NCBI GenBank assembly: GCA_031549285.1
Contig: JAVBPZ010000007.1
Location: forward strand, 72,238 to 136,237
Direction: 5' to 3'
From: JAAYCI01 sp031549285
GTDB lineage: Bacteria > Bacillota > Clostridia > Oscillospirales > Ruminococcaceae
DNA length: 64,000 bases
In this document: one piece after another, positions 33,358-40,576 of the stretch
How the letters are laid out: every line of letters begins with the position of its first letter
Numbering within the stretch: the first letter of the stretch is position 1
Notes under the pieces: generated by a model
Databases searched by the model: none
Told to the model about the DNA's origin: nothing
Seen by the model: only the letters and a program-made list of their open reading frames with translations
Position numbers and translations under genes: made by a program

Positions 33358-33366
33358 AGTATACCA
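33358..33366 (-). promoter_or_regulatory. Extended -10 promoter of the 30-residue peptide gene
   Basis: Read on the minus strand, TGGTATACT is an extended -10 (TGnTATACT) with its hexamer at 33363-33358. No good -35 is seen. It would start transcription near 33351, right at the inverted-repeat arm, giving a 5' leader of about 58 nt. Confidence 0.55.
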
Positions 33367-33464
33367 TATCCCCGGGCGGCGGGGAATTGTTCGGCGGCAT
33401 TTTGCACAAAAGAAACCATTCCGGCGGCAGGATACACACTGCGGATATTTCACGCCCAAAGGTC

Positions 33465-33493
33465 TTGCCATACGGCAGGCTTTGTGCTATACT
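33465..33493 (+). promoter_or_regulatory. rpsB-tsf promoter
   Basis: TTGCCA (33465-33470), 17-bp spacer, TATACT (33488-33493) preceded by TGC (extended -10). A leader of about 110 nt follows before the rpsB ATG. Within it, CACAC (33506-33510) and GTGTG (33529-33533) followed by five T residues could be a weak attenuator. I see no recognised S2-binding leader. Confidence 0.75.
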
Positions 33494-33611
33494 AATTCGG
33501 CAATACACACGCATTGCATAGTTTTTCTGTGTGCCTTTTTGTGACAGACGCAAAGGGTGGAAAAACGGGACTACAATGCGGAGGAAAAAACAAAAAATTT
33601 GGAGGTTTACA

Positions 33612-34406
33612 ATGGCAGTCGTTTCAATGAAGCAGTTACTGGAAGCAGGGGTCCACTTTGGCCACCAGACCCGGCGGTGGAACCCGAAAATGGCAAAGTT
33701 TATTTTTACCGAGCGCAATGGTATTTATATCATCGACCTGCAAAAGACGGTGAAAAAGCTAGATGAAGCGTACAATTTTGTGCGTGACGTCGCGCTGGAG
33801 GGTGGCATGCTGCTGTTCGTTGGCACCAAAAAGCAGGCCCAGGAATCCATAAGAGAAGAGGCGAGCCGCTGCGGCATGCCGTATGTGAACGCCCGCTGGC
33901 TGGGCGGTATGCTCACCAACTTCCGCACCATTCGCCGCCGCATAGACCGCATGGAGCAACTGAACACCATGCGGGAGGACGGCACCTTTGCCATGCTGCC
34001 CAAAAAGGAAGTTATCAAGCTGGAACTGGAAATGGAAAAACTGGAAAAATTCCTGGGCGGCGTGAAGAGCATGAACGGCCTGCCGAAGGCCCTGTTTGTG
34101 GTAGACCCGCGCAAAGAACACATTGCGGTTGCGGAAGCGCGTAAACTGAATATTCCCATCGTGGGCATTGTGGATACCAACTGCGACCCCGATGAGATTG
34201 ACTATGTCATTCCCGGCAATGACGACGCCATTCGCGCCGTGCGGCTCATCTCCAGTGCCATGGCCGACGCCATCATTGAAGGGCGTCAGGGCGCCCAGTG
34301 GCACGAGCAGCTGGAACAGGCCGGCATCACCATAGAGCCGGAGGAAGCTGCTGCGGAAGGCGCGGCACCGGCATCGGCACCGGCTGATAAGGCCGCTGGC
34401 GAGTAA
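33612..34406 (+). CDS. rpsB: 30S ribosomal protein S2
   Basis: Component of the 30S subunit near the mRNA exit. The protein opens with MAVVSMKQLLEAGVHFGHQTRRWNPKMAKFIF and includes IDLQKTVKKL, VGTKKQAQESI, VNARWLGGMLTN, FVVDPRKEHIAVAEARKLNIPIVGIVDTNCDPD and DDAIRAVRLI. The tail (about 240-264) is Ala/Glu-rich and variable in the family. The ATG at 33612 follows TTTGGAGGTTTACA; an open frame further upstream is not used. tsf follows 50 bp later. Confidence 0.99.
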   Translation: MAVVSMKQLLEAGVHFGHQTRRWNPKMAKFIFTERNGIYIIDLQKTVKKLDEAYNFVRDVALEGGMLLFVGTKKQAQESIREEASRCGMPYVNARWLGGMLTNFRTIRRRIDRMEQLNTMREDGTFAMLPKKEVIKLELEMEKLEKFLGGVKSMNGLPKALFVVDPRKEHIAVAEARKLNIPIVGIVDTNCDPDEIDYVIPGNDDAIRAVRLISSAMADAIIEGRQGAQWHEQLEQAGITIEPEEAAAEGAAPASAPADKAAGE

Positions 34407-34456
34407 TTCCCAGAATTGTCAAAACAAGAAAATAACCTTGCGAGGAGTAGATAAAG

Positions 34457-35365
34457 ATGGCATTTACCGCACAAGACGTAAAGGCGCTGCGCGAGCGCAC
34501 CGGCTGCGGCATGATGGACTGCAAAGCTGTGCTGACCGAGGCAAACGGCGACATGGAAAAAGCGGCGGAGCTGCTGCGTGAAAAGGGCCTGGCCGCCGCC
34601 AACAAAAAAGCAGGGCGCATTGCGTCTGAGGGCATGGTGTTTGCCGTGGCTGACGCAGACAACGGCGTGGGCGCGGTGATTGAGGTAAACTCCGAAACCG
34701 ATTTTGTGGCAAAGAACGAAAGCTTCCGTCAGTTTGTACAGGACCTGGCCGGCGTGGTTATGGCCGAGGACCCGGCGGACGTGGACACGCTGCTGGCTAC
34801 AAAAATGGGCGAGGGCACCGTGGAAAGCGAACTGCAGGAAAAAATCCTGGTGATTGGCGAAAACCTGAAGGTCCGCCGGTTCGACCGGTTTTGTGGCATT
34901 AACTGTGCCTATGTGCATGGCGGTGGCACCCATGGTGTGTTGGTACAGTTCGACACCACCCCCGAGGTAGCCGCTCAGCCTGGGTTCGCACAGTTTGGCA
35001 AGGATATTGCCATGCATATTGCGGCACAGAATCCCGCCTACCTCAGCCGTGACGACGTGCCCGCCGACGTCATCGAAAAAGAAAAAGAGATACTGAAGGC
35101 GCAGGCTATCAATGAAGGCAAGCCCGAAGCGATTGCCGAGAAGATGGTGGCCGGCCGCATCAGCAAGTACTATGAGCAAAACTGCCTGCTGGAGCAAAAA
35201 TTCGTGAAGGATAACGAAATCACCGTAGGTGACTATGTAAAACAAAACGAACAGGCTCTCGGCGGCAGCATCAAGGTAGTGCGCTTTGCCCGCTTTGAAA
35301 AAGGTGAGGGCCTGGAAAAACGCAGCGATGACTTCGCGGCGGAAGTGGCTGGCATGATGGGCTAA
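34457..35365 (+). CDS. tsf: Elongation factor Ts
   Basis: Nucleotide exchange factor for EF-Tu. N-terminal UBA-like domain: FTAQDVKALRERTGCGMMDCKAVLTEANGDMEKAAELLREKGL. The TDFVAKN motif (NSETDFVAKNESF) contacts EF-Tu. The core continues to VRFARFEKGEGLEKR. The ATG follows GCGAGGAGTAGATAAAG. It is cotranscribed with rpsB and closed by a terminator. 302 residues is normal. Confidence 0.98.
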   Translation: MAFTAQDVKALRERTGCGMMDCKAVLTEANGDMEKAAELLREKGLAAANKKAGRIASEGMVFAVADADNGVGAVIEVNSETDFVAKNESFRQFVQDLAGVVMAEDPADVDTLLATKMGEGTVESELQEKILVIGENLKVRRFDRFCGINCAYVHGGGTHGVLVQFDTTPEVAAQPGFAQFGKDIAMHIAAQNPAYLSRDDVPADVIEKEKEILKAQAINEGKPEAIAEKMVAGRISKYYEQNCLLEQKFVKDNEITVGDYVKQNEQALGGSIKVVRFARFEKGEGLEKRSDDFAAEVAGMMG

Positions 35366-35403
35366 TTGGTGCGATAAGTAAGCAAGGCTATAGACGGTAT
35401 ACA

Positions 35404-35445
35404 AACCCGCCTGGCTGGGAAGCTCTCCCGGTATGGCGGGTTTTC
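35404..35445 (+). terminator. Terminator of the rpsB-tsf operon
   Basis: AACCCGCC (35404-35411) pairs with GGCGGGTT (35435-35442), with an inner GGGA/TCCC stem, followed by TTTTC. Confidence 0.85.
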
Positions 35446-35574
35446 TGCACGATTTTTTTGGAAAGAGGGGTGTACCCTGACAGGTTTTTGAATCACACGG
35501 ATATATCTGACATCGTTACCACCAGTAACAGCGCCACAAAACCCCAGCAGTACAATCCCGGTTCGGCTGATCGC

Positions 35575-35603
35575 TTGACTTTTGCATATTAAAGTGCTAA
35601 AGT
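35575..35603 (+). promoter_or_regulatory. Promoter for the TrpR-like regulator
   Basis: TTGACT (35575-35580), 17-bp spacer and TAAAGT (35598-35603), about 57 bp before the ATG at 35660. Confidence 0.5.
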
Positions 35604-35659
35604 TTTAAGCAATACTTACTGTACATTACCCTGCAACCAAACGAAACGAGGGCCAGGCC

Positions 35660-35953
35660 ATGCCGGAACATATGCTGAAAAACGACCAGGATACCGACGC
35701 ACTGTTCCGGGCTATTTTATGCCTGGAAACGGTGGAGGAATGCTACGCTTTTTTTGAGGACCTGTGCACCATGAAGGAGCTGGCCGACATGGCCCAGCGG
35801 GTAAAGGCGGCGCGCATGCTGCTGGACGGCGCCACCTATGAGCAGATCGTGAAAAAGGTGGAGATCAGCACTGCAACCATCAGCCGCATCAACCGCTGCA
35901 TCCAGTACGGCAGCGGCGGCTATAAGATGATACTAAACCGCAGCGAGAAATAA
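35660..35953 (+). CDS. yerC: YerC/YecD family TrpR-related DNA-binding protein
   Basis: 97-residue helix-turn-helix protein of the TrpR-like YerC/YecD family. Helical core: LFRAILCLETVEECYAFFEDLCTMKELADMAQRVKAARMLLDGATYEQIVKKVEISTATISRINRCIQYGSGGYKMIL, the typical recognition helix being in STATISRINRC. Its operator and effector are unknown. The ATG at 35660 follows GAGGGCCAGGCC. Monocistronic, with its own promoter and a shared terminator downstream. Confidence 0.92.
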   Translation: MPEHMLKNDQDTDALFRAILCLETVEECYAFFEDLCTMKELADMAQRVKAARMLLDGATYEQIVKKVEISTATISRINRCIQYGSGGYKMILNRSEK

Positions 35954-36030
35954 ATATTAGGCGATCCGCGGTATAAAAAAGACGTGTATTGCCCGCGCAT
36001 AGAATCATATAAATATGATAAATAAAGTCA

Positions 36031-36066
36031 GCCGGCTGCGTTTTCTTTGCGCAGCCGGCCGTTTTG
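36031..36066. terminator. Bidirectional terminator between yerC and the GT4 gene
   Basis: GCCGGCTGCG (36031-36040) pairs perfectly with CGCAGCCGGC (36050-36059), with a T-containing loop; GTTTTGATTT follows on the + strand. It sits between convergent genes and could serve both. Confidence 0.85.
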
Positions 36067-36136
36067 ATTTCGCTTAAGTATGTTTTTTGTGTTGTGGAAT
36101 ATTGCATTAACTCACTTCGGTACCAGCTATTTTGCC

Positions 36137-37318
36137 TTATGGCCGGTATTCCGCCTGTGCGCGGGTGTATACGTTCAAAATTGCCTGGGTAAACTCATCC
36201 CGGCCATACCGGCGCGCAAATGTGGAAACATCGGCTTTCCGCCTTGCCCTTTCCTCTGGCGACAGCGCGGCGTAGGCGCCTACAATGTCTGCAAACTCTG
36301 CGTCGGTGGTGAATACATCGCCGTTTTTGCCGGACTGAATCTGATCCCGGTTAAAAACATCCAGCCGATGTACCGCATACAAACCGCTGGCGGTTGCCTC
36401 CAATAGCGAAATAGAGTTCATCTCGGTAAGTGAGGCGGTGGCAAACAGATCACACGCCTGGTAATAGGCGGGCAGTTTTTCATGGTCTATTTTTCCCAGC
36501 AGCTTCACCTGTTTGCCCGCGCCCAGGGTGTCGATCTGCTGCTGCAGGTCGTCCTTTTCGGGGCCGTCACCAATCAGCAGTAACTGGAAATTTTCTTTCC
36601 CGCCAAAGCCGGCATAGAAGGTGTTAATCAGCACATCAATACTCTTTTCTTTGCCCAGCCGTCCCACAAAACACAGGGCCACCGTGTCCGGTGTGATGCC
36701 CAGTTCTTTTTTTACGGCGTCCACATCCGCCTGCGCCACATTTTCCGGCAGGAATGCAGTCATGTCCACACTGTTTGGAACAATATTAATGTGCCGGGTA
36801 ACCCCGCAGCGGCGCAGATAGTTTACCACCTTTACCGACGGGCCAATAATCTCGGTTGCATTGGAGGCAACCCGCCGGATATAAAAATGCGCCGCGGGCT
36901 TAGCCATTTTTGCCATGCGTTCCATCTTTTCCGGGAACAGGTAAAAGATGTATTCGTCATACATGGTATGCAACGTATACACCACCGGTTTTTTCAGCCG
37001 CCGTGCGGTGAACATGGCGAAAATGCCCATAGAAAACTCGGTATGCAGGTGGATAATATCCGGGTTGAAATCCCGCAAAATGGCCAGACGCCCCAGGTTC
37101 ACCGGGTTACCCAGGCCGTACCCATAAATGCGTTTCAGCGGGATGGCCGGGCAGTACAGCACGTCGTCCTTGATATAATGTACCCTGGCCTTTGGGTCCA
37201 GCGTCACAATCAGCACTTCATGTCCGTTGGCAATCAGCCCCTGTTTCAGCGTTTCTATGTGGGTGACCACACCGCTGACAAAGGGATAGTAATATTCGCA
37301 AAAAATAGCAACGCGCAC
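36137..37318 (-). CDS. GT4-family glycosyltransferase (glycolipid synthase-like)
   Basis: Retaining GT-B glycosyltransferase. N-terminal acceptor domain: VRVAIFCEYYYPFVSGVVTHIETLKQGLIANGHEVLIVT, and PDIIHLHTEFSMGIFAMF. C-terminal donor domain: VPNSVDMTAF, LCFVGRLGKEKSIDVLINTF, LLLIGDGPEKDDL, and the E-x7-E region TEMNSISLLEATASGL. The pattern is close to diacylglycerol glucosyltransferases that make membrane glycolipids, but the acceptor is not provable. The GTG at 37318 is preceded on its strand by AAAGGAGG at a 7-nt spacing. The frame extends further upstream without an RBS. 393 residues. Confidence 0.88.
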   Translation of the reverse strand: MRVAIFCEYYYPFVSGVVTHIETLKQGLIANGHEVLIVTLDPKARVHYIKDDVLYCPAIPLKRIYGYGLGNPVNLGRLAILRDFNPDIIHLHTEFSMGIFAMFTARRLKKPVVYTLHTMYDEYIFYLFPEKMERMAKMAKPAAHFYIRRVASNATEIIGPSVKVVNYLRRCGVTRHINIVPNSVDMTAFLPENVAQADVDAVKKELGITPDTVALCFVGRLGKEKSIDVLINTFYAGFGGKENFQLLLIGDGPEKDDLQQQIDTLGAGKQVKLLGKIDHEKLPAYYQACDLFATASLTEMNSISLLEATASGLYAVHRLDVFNRDQIQSGKNGDVFTTDAEFADIVGAYAALSPEERARRKADVSTFARRYGRDEFTQAILNVYTRAQAEYRP

Positions 37319-37414
37319 CGTAACGCCTCCTTTCCGCTTGCCGTGTATCGTTTTCAGTATAGCAGGTTGGAAAAAATTATGATAGTACCGGCAGCAAAAC
37401 CCCGCGCGCATGGT

Positions 37415-37443
37415 TTGATATTGCAGCCAGAATCATATATAAT
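37415..37443 (+). promoter_or_regulatory. hprK promoter
   Basis: TTGATA (37415-37420), 17-bp spacer, perfect TATAAT (37438-37443), 48 bp upstream of the hprK ATG. Confidence 0.75.
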
Positions 37444-37490
37444 TAATGCAATATGGTTACGGCACAACTGCATGGAAAGGTGGACCCGTT

Positions 37491-38444
37491 ATGACCCAAT
37501 TTTCCGTATCGCTGGAGAAGATTGCCACACAGGTAGGGCTGGAGATTATTTCAGCGCCGACCGATATTCGCCATATCATGATTACCACCGCGGAGGTGAA
37601 CCGGCCCGGCCTGCTGATTACCGGGTACGATGAATTTTTCGACCCAACCCGCATCCAGATATTGGGCAATGCGGAGATGGGCTACCTGGAGCGAATGGAC
37701 GAAAAAACCCGCCGCGAGCGCTTGCGCGGGCTGTTCCAGGCAAAGCCCCCCACCGTTATTATCACGCGGGAATTGCGCCCATTCCCGGAAATACTGGAGT
37801 TTGCGCAGGAGTATGGCGTTCCGGTGATGACCACACCGGAGGCCACTTCGCTCTTGATGAACGCGGTTATTTCTATCCTGAGCGTGGAGCTGGCCCAGCG
37901 GGTTACCCGCCACGGCGTACTGGTGGAGGTATACGGCGAAGGTATTTTGATACTGGGCGAAAGCGGCGTGGGCAAAAGCGAAACGGCGGTGGAACTGCTG
38001 AAACGTGGGCACCGGCTGATAGCGGACGACGCGGTGGAATTGCGGCGGGTGTCGAACCGTACCATCGTGGGCCAGGCGCCGGAAAATATCCGGCATTTTA
38101 TAGAACTGCGGGGCATCGGTATCATCAACGTGGCGCGCATCTTTGGCACCGGCGCCGTGAAAAACAGCGAAAAAATAGACGTAGTGGCAGAGCTGGAACC
38201 CTGGGATAAACACAAGAACTACAGCCGTACGGGCCTCGAAACCAACACCATGGATATTTTGGGGCTGAAGATTCCGCTGTTGACCATTCCGGTAATGCCC
38301 GGACGCAACCTGGCGGTTATTTTGGAGATTGCCGCCATCAACAACCGCCAGCGGGTGATGGGCTACAACGCTGCGCAGGAACTGCTGGGCCAGCTGGGCC
38401 TGAAAAACGATGTGGTCGGCGGCGTAGACACGGTGATGACCTGA
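37491..38444 (+). CDS. hprK: HPr kinase/phosphorylase
   Basis: Phosphorylates HPr on Ser46 in carbon catabolite control and removes the phosphate when Pi is high. The P-loop GESGVGKS is at residues 156-163, with catalytic histidine HGVLVEVYGEGIL just upstream. The signature ELRGIGIINVARIFGTGAV and the C-terminal PVMPGRNLAVILEIAAINNRQRVMGYNAA are conserved. ATG 37491 with AAAGGTGG upstream gives the standard N-terminus and 317 residues. murB follows after 79 bp. Confidence 0.97.
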   Translation: MTQFSVSLEKIATQVGLEIISAPTDIRHIMITTAEVNRPGLLITGYDEFFDPTRIQILGNAEMGYLERMDEKTRRERLRGLFQAKPPTVIITRELRPFPEILEFAQEYGVPVMTTPEATSLLMNAVISILSVELAQRVTRHGVLVEVYGEGILILGESGVGKSETAVELLKRGHRLIADDAVELRRVSNRTIVGQAPENIRHFIELRGIGIINVARIFGTGAVKNSEKIDVVAELEPWDKHKNYSRTGLETNTMDILGLKIPLLTIPVMPGRNLAVILEIAAINNRQRVMGYNAAQELLGQLGLKNDVVGGVDTVMT

Positions 38445-38523
38445 CGGTTTCGCCAGCCATATGTTGTCCGGCATCCGCGGGGGATTTTTCTACCCGCAGA
38501 CTTTAGTACCCACGGGAGGGCCC

Positions 38524-39429
38524 ATGGAACCACAGACAATGCTTTTAGAGCGCCTGCAGCGCGCGGGTGTTCCTACCATAGTAAACGAGCCACTGCACGC
38601 GCACACTTCATTTAAAATCGGCGGGCCGGCGGCGCTGTATTGCGAGCCGCAAACGCTGGACCAGCTGAAGGCGGCAATAGGTGCCGCGCGCGAAACCGGT
38701 GTGAAGTATACCATCCTGGGCAATGGGTCCAACGTACTGTTCCGGGACGCAGGATACGACGGCCTGGTGGTTTGCCTGACCAATGCCCTCGGTGCTATTC
38801 GCATCACCGGCAAAAAGCTGGTGGCGGGTGCCGGGGCGGAACTGGGCGACGTGTGCCTGGCGGCCAGCGCCGCGAGCCTTTCCGGGCTGGAGTTTGCGTA
38901 TGGCATACCCGGCAGCGTGGGTGGCGCCGTGTATATGAACGCCGGCGCTTTTGACGGGGAAATGATAAACGTGCTGCACAGCGTTACCTTTTTAGACGAT
39001 AACCTGCGGCAGGTGCGCCGCAAAACCAAAGACCTGGCGCTGGCGTACCGGCGGTCCATTTTTCAGGAAAAGCCGTGGTGCATTCTTTCGGCGACCTTTT
39101 CGCTGGAAAAGGGCGATGCACAGGCAATTGACGCGCAGATGCAGCAAAACATGGAAAAACGGCGGGAAAAACAGCCGCTGGAGTATCCCTCCGCCGGCAG
39201 CGCGTTCAAGCGGCCCACCGGCGCTTTCGCCGGTGCATTGATAGACCAGTGCGGCCTGCGCGGTTTCCGCGTGGGGGACGCCGCCATCAGCGAAAAACAC
39301 TGTGGGTTCATTGTAAACCTGGGCGCCGCCACCTGCAGCGATGTGCTGGAACTGGCGCGCCATGTGGGCGAAACCGTACAGCGGGAGACCGGCTATGTGC
39401 TGGAAAAAGAAGTGCGCGTGGTAGAGTGA
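38524..39429 (+). CDS. murB: UDP-N-acetylenolpyruvoylglucosamine reductase MurB
   Basis: FAD enzyme making UDP-MurNAc for peptidoglycan. FAD-binding blocks: HTSFKIGGPAALY, YTILGNGSNVLFRDAGYDGLVV, FAYGIPGSVGGAVYMNAGAFDGEM. The substrate part has YPSAGSAFKRPTG, with the catalytic Ser, and the C-terminal SEKHCGFIVNLGAATCSDVLELA. It is the short type II form. ATG 38524 follows ACGGGAGGGCCC. It lies between hprK and whiA; rapZ and yvcK, usually also present here, are missing. Confidence 0.97.
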   Translation: MEPQTMLLERLQRAGVPTIVNEPLHAHTSFKIGGPAALYCEPQTLDQLKAAIGAARETGVKYTILGNGSNVLFRDAGYDGLVVCLTNALGAIRITGKKLVAGAGAELGDVCLAASAASLSGLEFAYGIPGSVGGAVYMNAGAFDGEMINVLHSVTFLDDNLRQVRRKTKDLALAYRRSIFQEKPWCILSATFSLEKGDAQAIDAQMQQNMEKRREKQPLEYPSAGSAFKRPTGAFAGALIDQCGLRGFRVGDAAISEKHCGFIVNLGAATCSDVLELARHVGETVQRETGYVLEKEVRVVE

Positions 39430-39502
39430 CTTCATAAATTGGCCCATGGGCCGGATTATATATACCGGATTGCATATAAAAGAAAAAACGGCAGGTGGTC
39501 AG

Positions 39503-40438
39503 GTGAGTTTTTCCCGGCAGGTAAAACAGGAGATAACGGCAAAAGAAGCCGCCGCGCCCTGTTGCGTAACGGCGGCGTGTTACGGCATCGCCTGTTTCGG
39601 CCGCTATTTTGATACCCGGGGCCTGGTGCTGCATACCGAGAATGCTTTCATTGCGCAGTGGGCCAAAAACATGTATCAAAAGGCCGGGGTGCTGGGCAAG
39701 GTATATGTGAAGGGTGCCGGCAAAGGCAGTACTTATGAGTTTTCCATAAAAGGGGATTTCGAAACCGAAAAAATGCTGGCCATGTTTGGCCACACCGGCG
39801 ACGAAACCACCCTGCGCATTCACCGGGACAACCTGATTTGCGGTGGTTGCCTGGCGCATTTCACGGCGGCGGCATTTTTATGCTGCGGCACCATGAGTAA
39901 CCCCGAAAAAGACTATAACATGGAGTTTGTCCACAGCCGGTACAAGCTGATGGAAGATTTTCAGCTGCTGCTGCAGGAACACGATTTTGCGCTGAAGCAT
40001 ACCCAGCGCAAAGGTGCCAACGTGCTATACCTGCGCGCTAGTGAACAGATAGAAGACATGCTGACCTTCATGGGGGCCGGGCACGCCGCGCTGGAAATAA
40101 TGAACCTGAAGGTATATAAAGATTTTCGCAACCGCGCCAACCGCATTACCAACTGCGAAACCGCGAACATAGACAAAATCGTATCGGCGGGGGGGCGGGC
40201 GCTGGCGGCCATACGGGTGCTGGAAAAGCATGGCGCGCTGGAAACGCTGCCCCCACAGCTGTACGAGGCCGCTGTGCTGCGCCGGAAAAACCCAGATCTT
40301 TCCCTGACCGAGCTGGCCGCCATGATGACCGAGCCGGTCAGCAAGAGCGGCCTGAACCACCGGCTGCAAAAAATATGCGCGCTGGCGGACAGCATGGCCC
40401 AGCGGGAAAAGGACATACCCGCCGCACAAACAGAATAA
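39503..40438 (+). CDS. whiA: WhiA family sporulation/division regulator
   Basis: DNA-binding protein with an N-terminal homing-endonuclease-like (LAGLIDADG-derived) fold and a C-terminal helix-turn-helix. Blocks: SFSRQVKQEITAKEAAAPCCVTAACYGIA, CGGCLAHFTAAAFLCCGTMSNPEKDYNMEFVH, then ETANIDKIVSAGGRALAAIRVLE and the HTH LSLTELAAMMTEPVSKSGLNHRLQKI. GTG 39503 with GCAGGTGGT upstream gives 311 residues, matching the family. In other Firmicutes it affects division and cell-wall gene expression. dnaE follows. Confidence 0.95.
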   Translation: MSFSRQVKQEITAKEAAAPCCVTAACYGIACFGRYFDTRGLVLHTENAFIAQWAKNMYQKAGVLGKVYVKGAGKGSTYEFSIKGDFETEKMLAMFGHTGDETTLRIHRDNLICGGCLAHFTAAAFLCCGTMSNPEKDYNMEFVHSRYKLMEDFQLLLQEHDFALKHTQRKGANVLYLRASEQIEDMLTFMGAGHAALEIMNLKVYKDFRNRANRITNCETANIDKIVSAGGRALAAIRVLEKHGALETLPPQLYEAAVLRRKNPDLSLTELAAMMTEPVSKSGLNHRLQKICALADSMAQREKDIPAAQTE

Positions 40439-40576
40439 TAGAACAAGCTTTCGAAGCACAAAACCACCAGCCCAAAAATCACCAGTTCTAAACAATCAGA
40501 CAAAATGGCAGATTTTCAAAAAATCCCTACTATTCATTTTCACAACAACCCAAACCAATATAAAGGAAACCACCCC

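Noticed and set aside
33500..33611. Possible attenuator in the rpsB leader (CACAC...GTGTG then CCTTTTT)
   Set aside because: Only a 5-bp stem with an 18-nt loop; no known S2 leader motif recognised. Too weak for a separate claim.
35470..35590. Minus-strand hydrophobic frame between tsf and yerC (GLYCWGFVALLLVVTM) resembling another small membrane peptide
   Set aside because: No start codon with an RBS is found in that frame and no minus-strand promoter or convergent RNA is evident, unlike the 33-kb locus.
36137..37411. Longer start for the GT4 glycosyltransferase (37411)
   Set aside because: The extra 31 residues have no RBS, while AAAGGAGG precedes the GTG at 37318 and the family N-terminus begins there.
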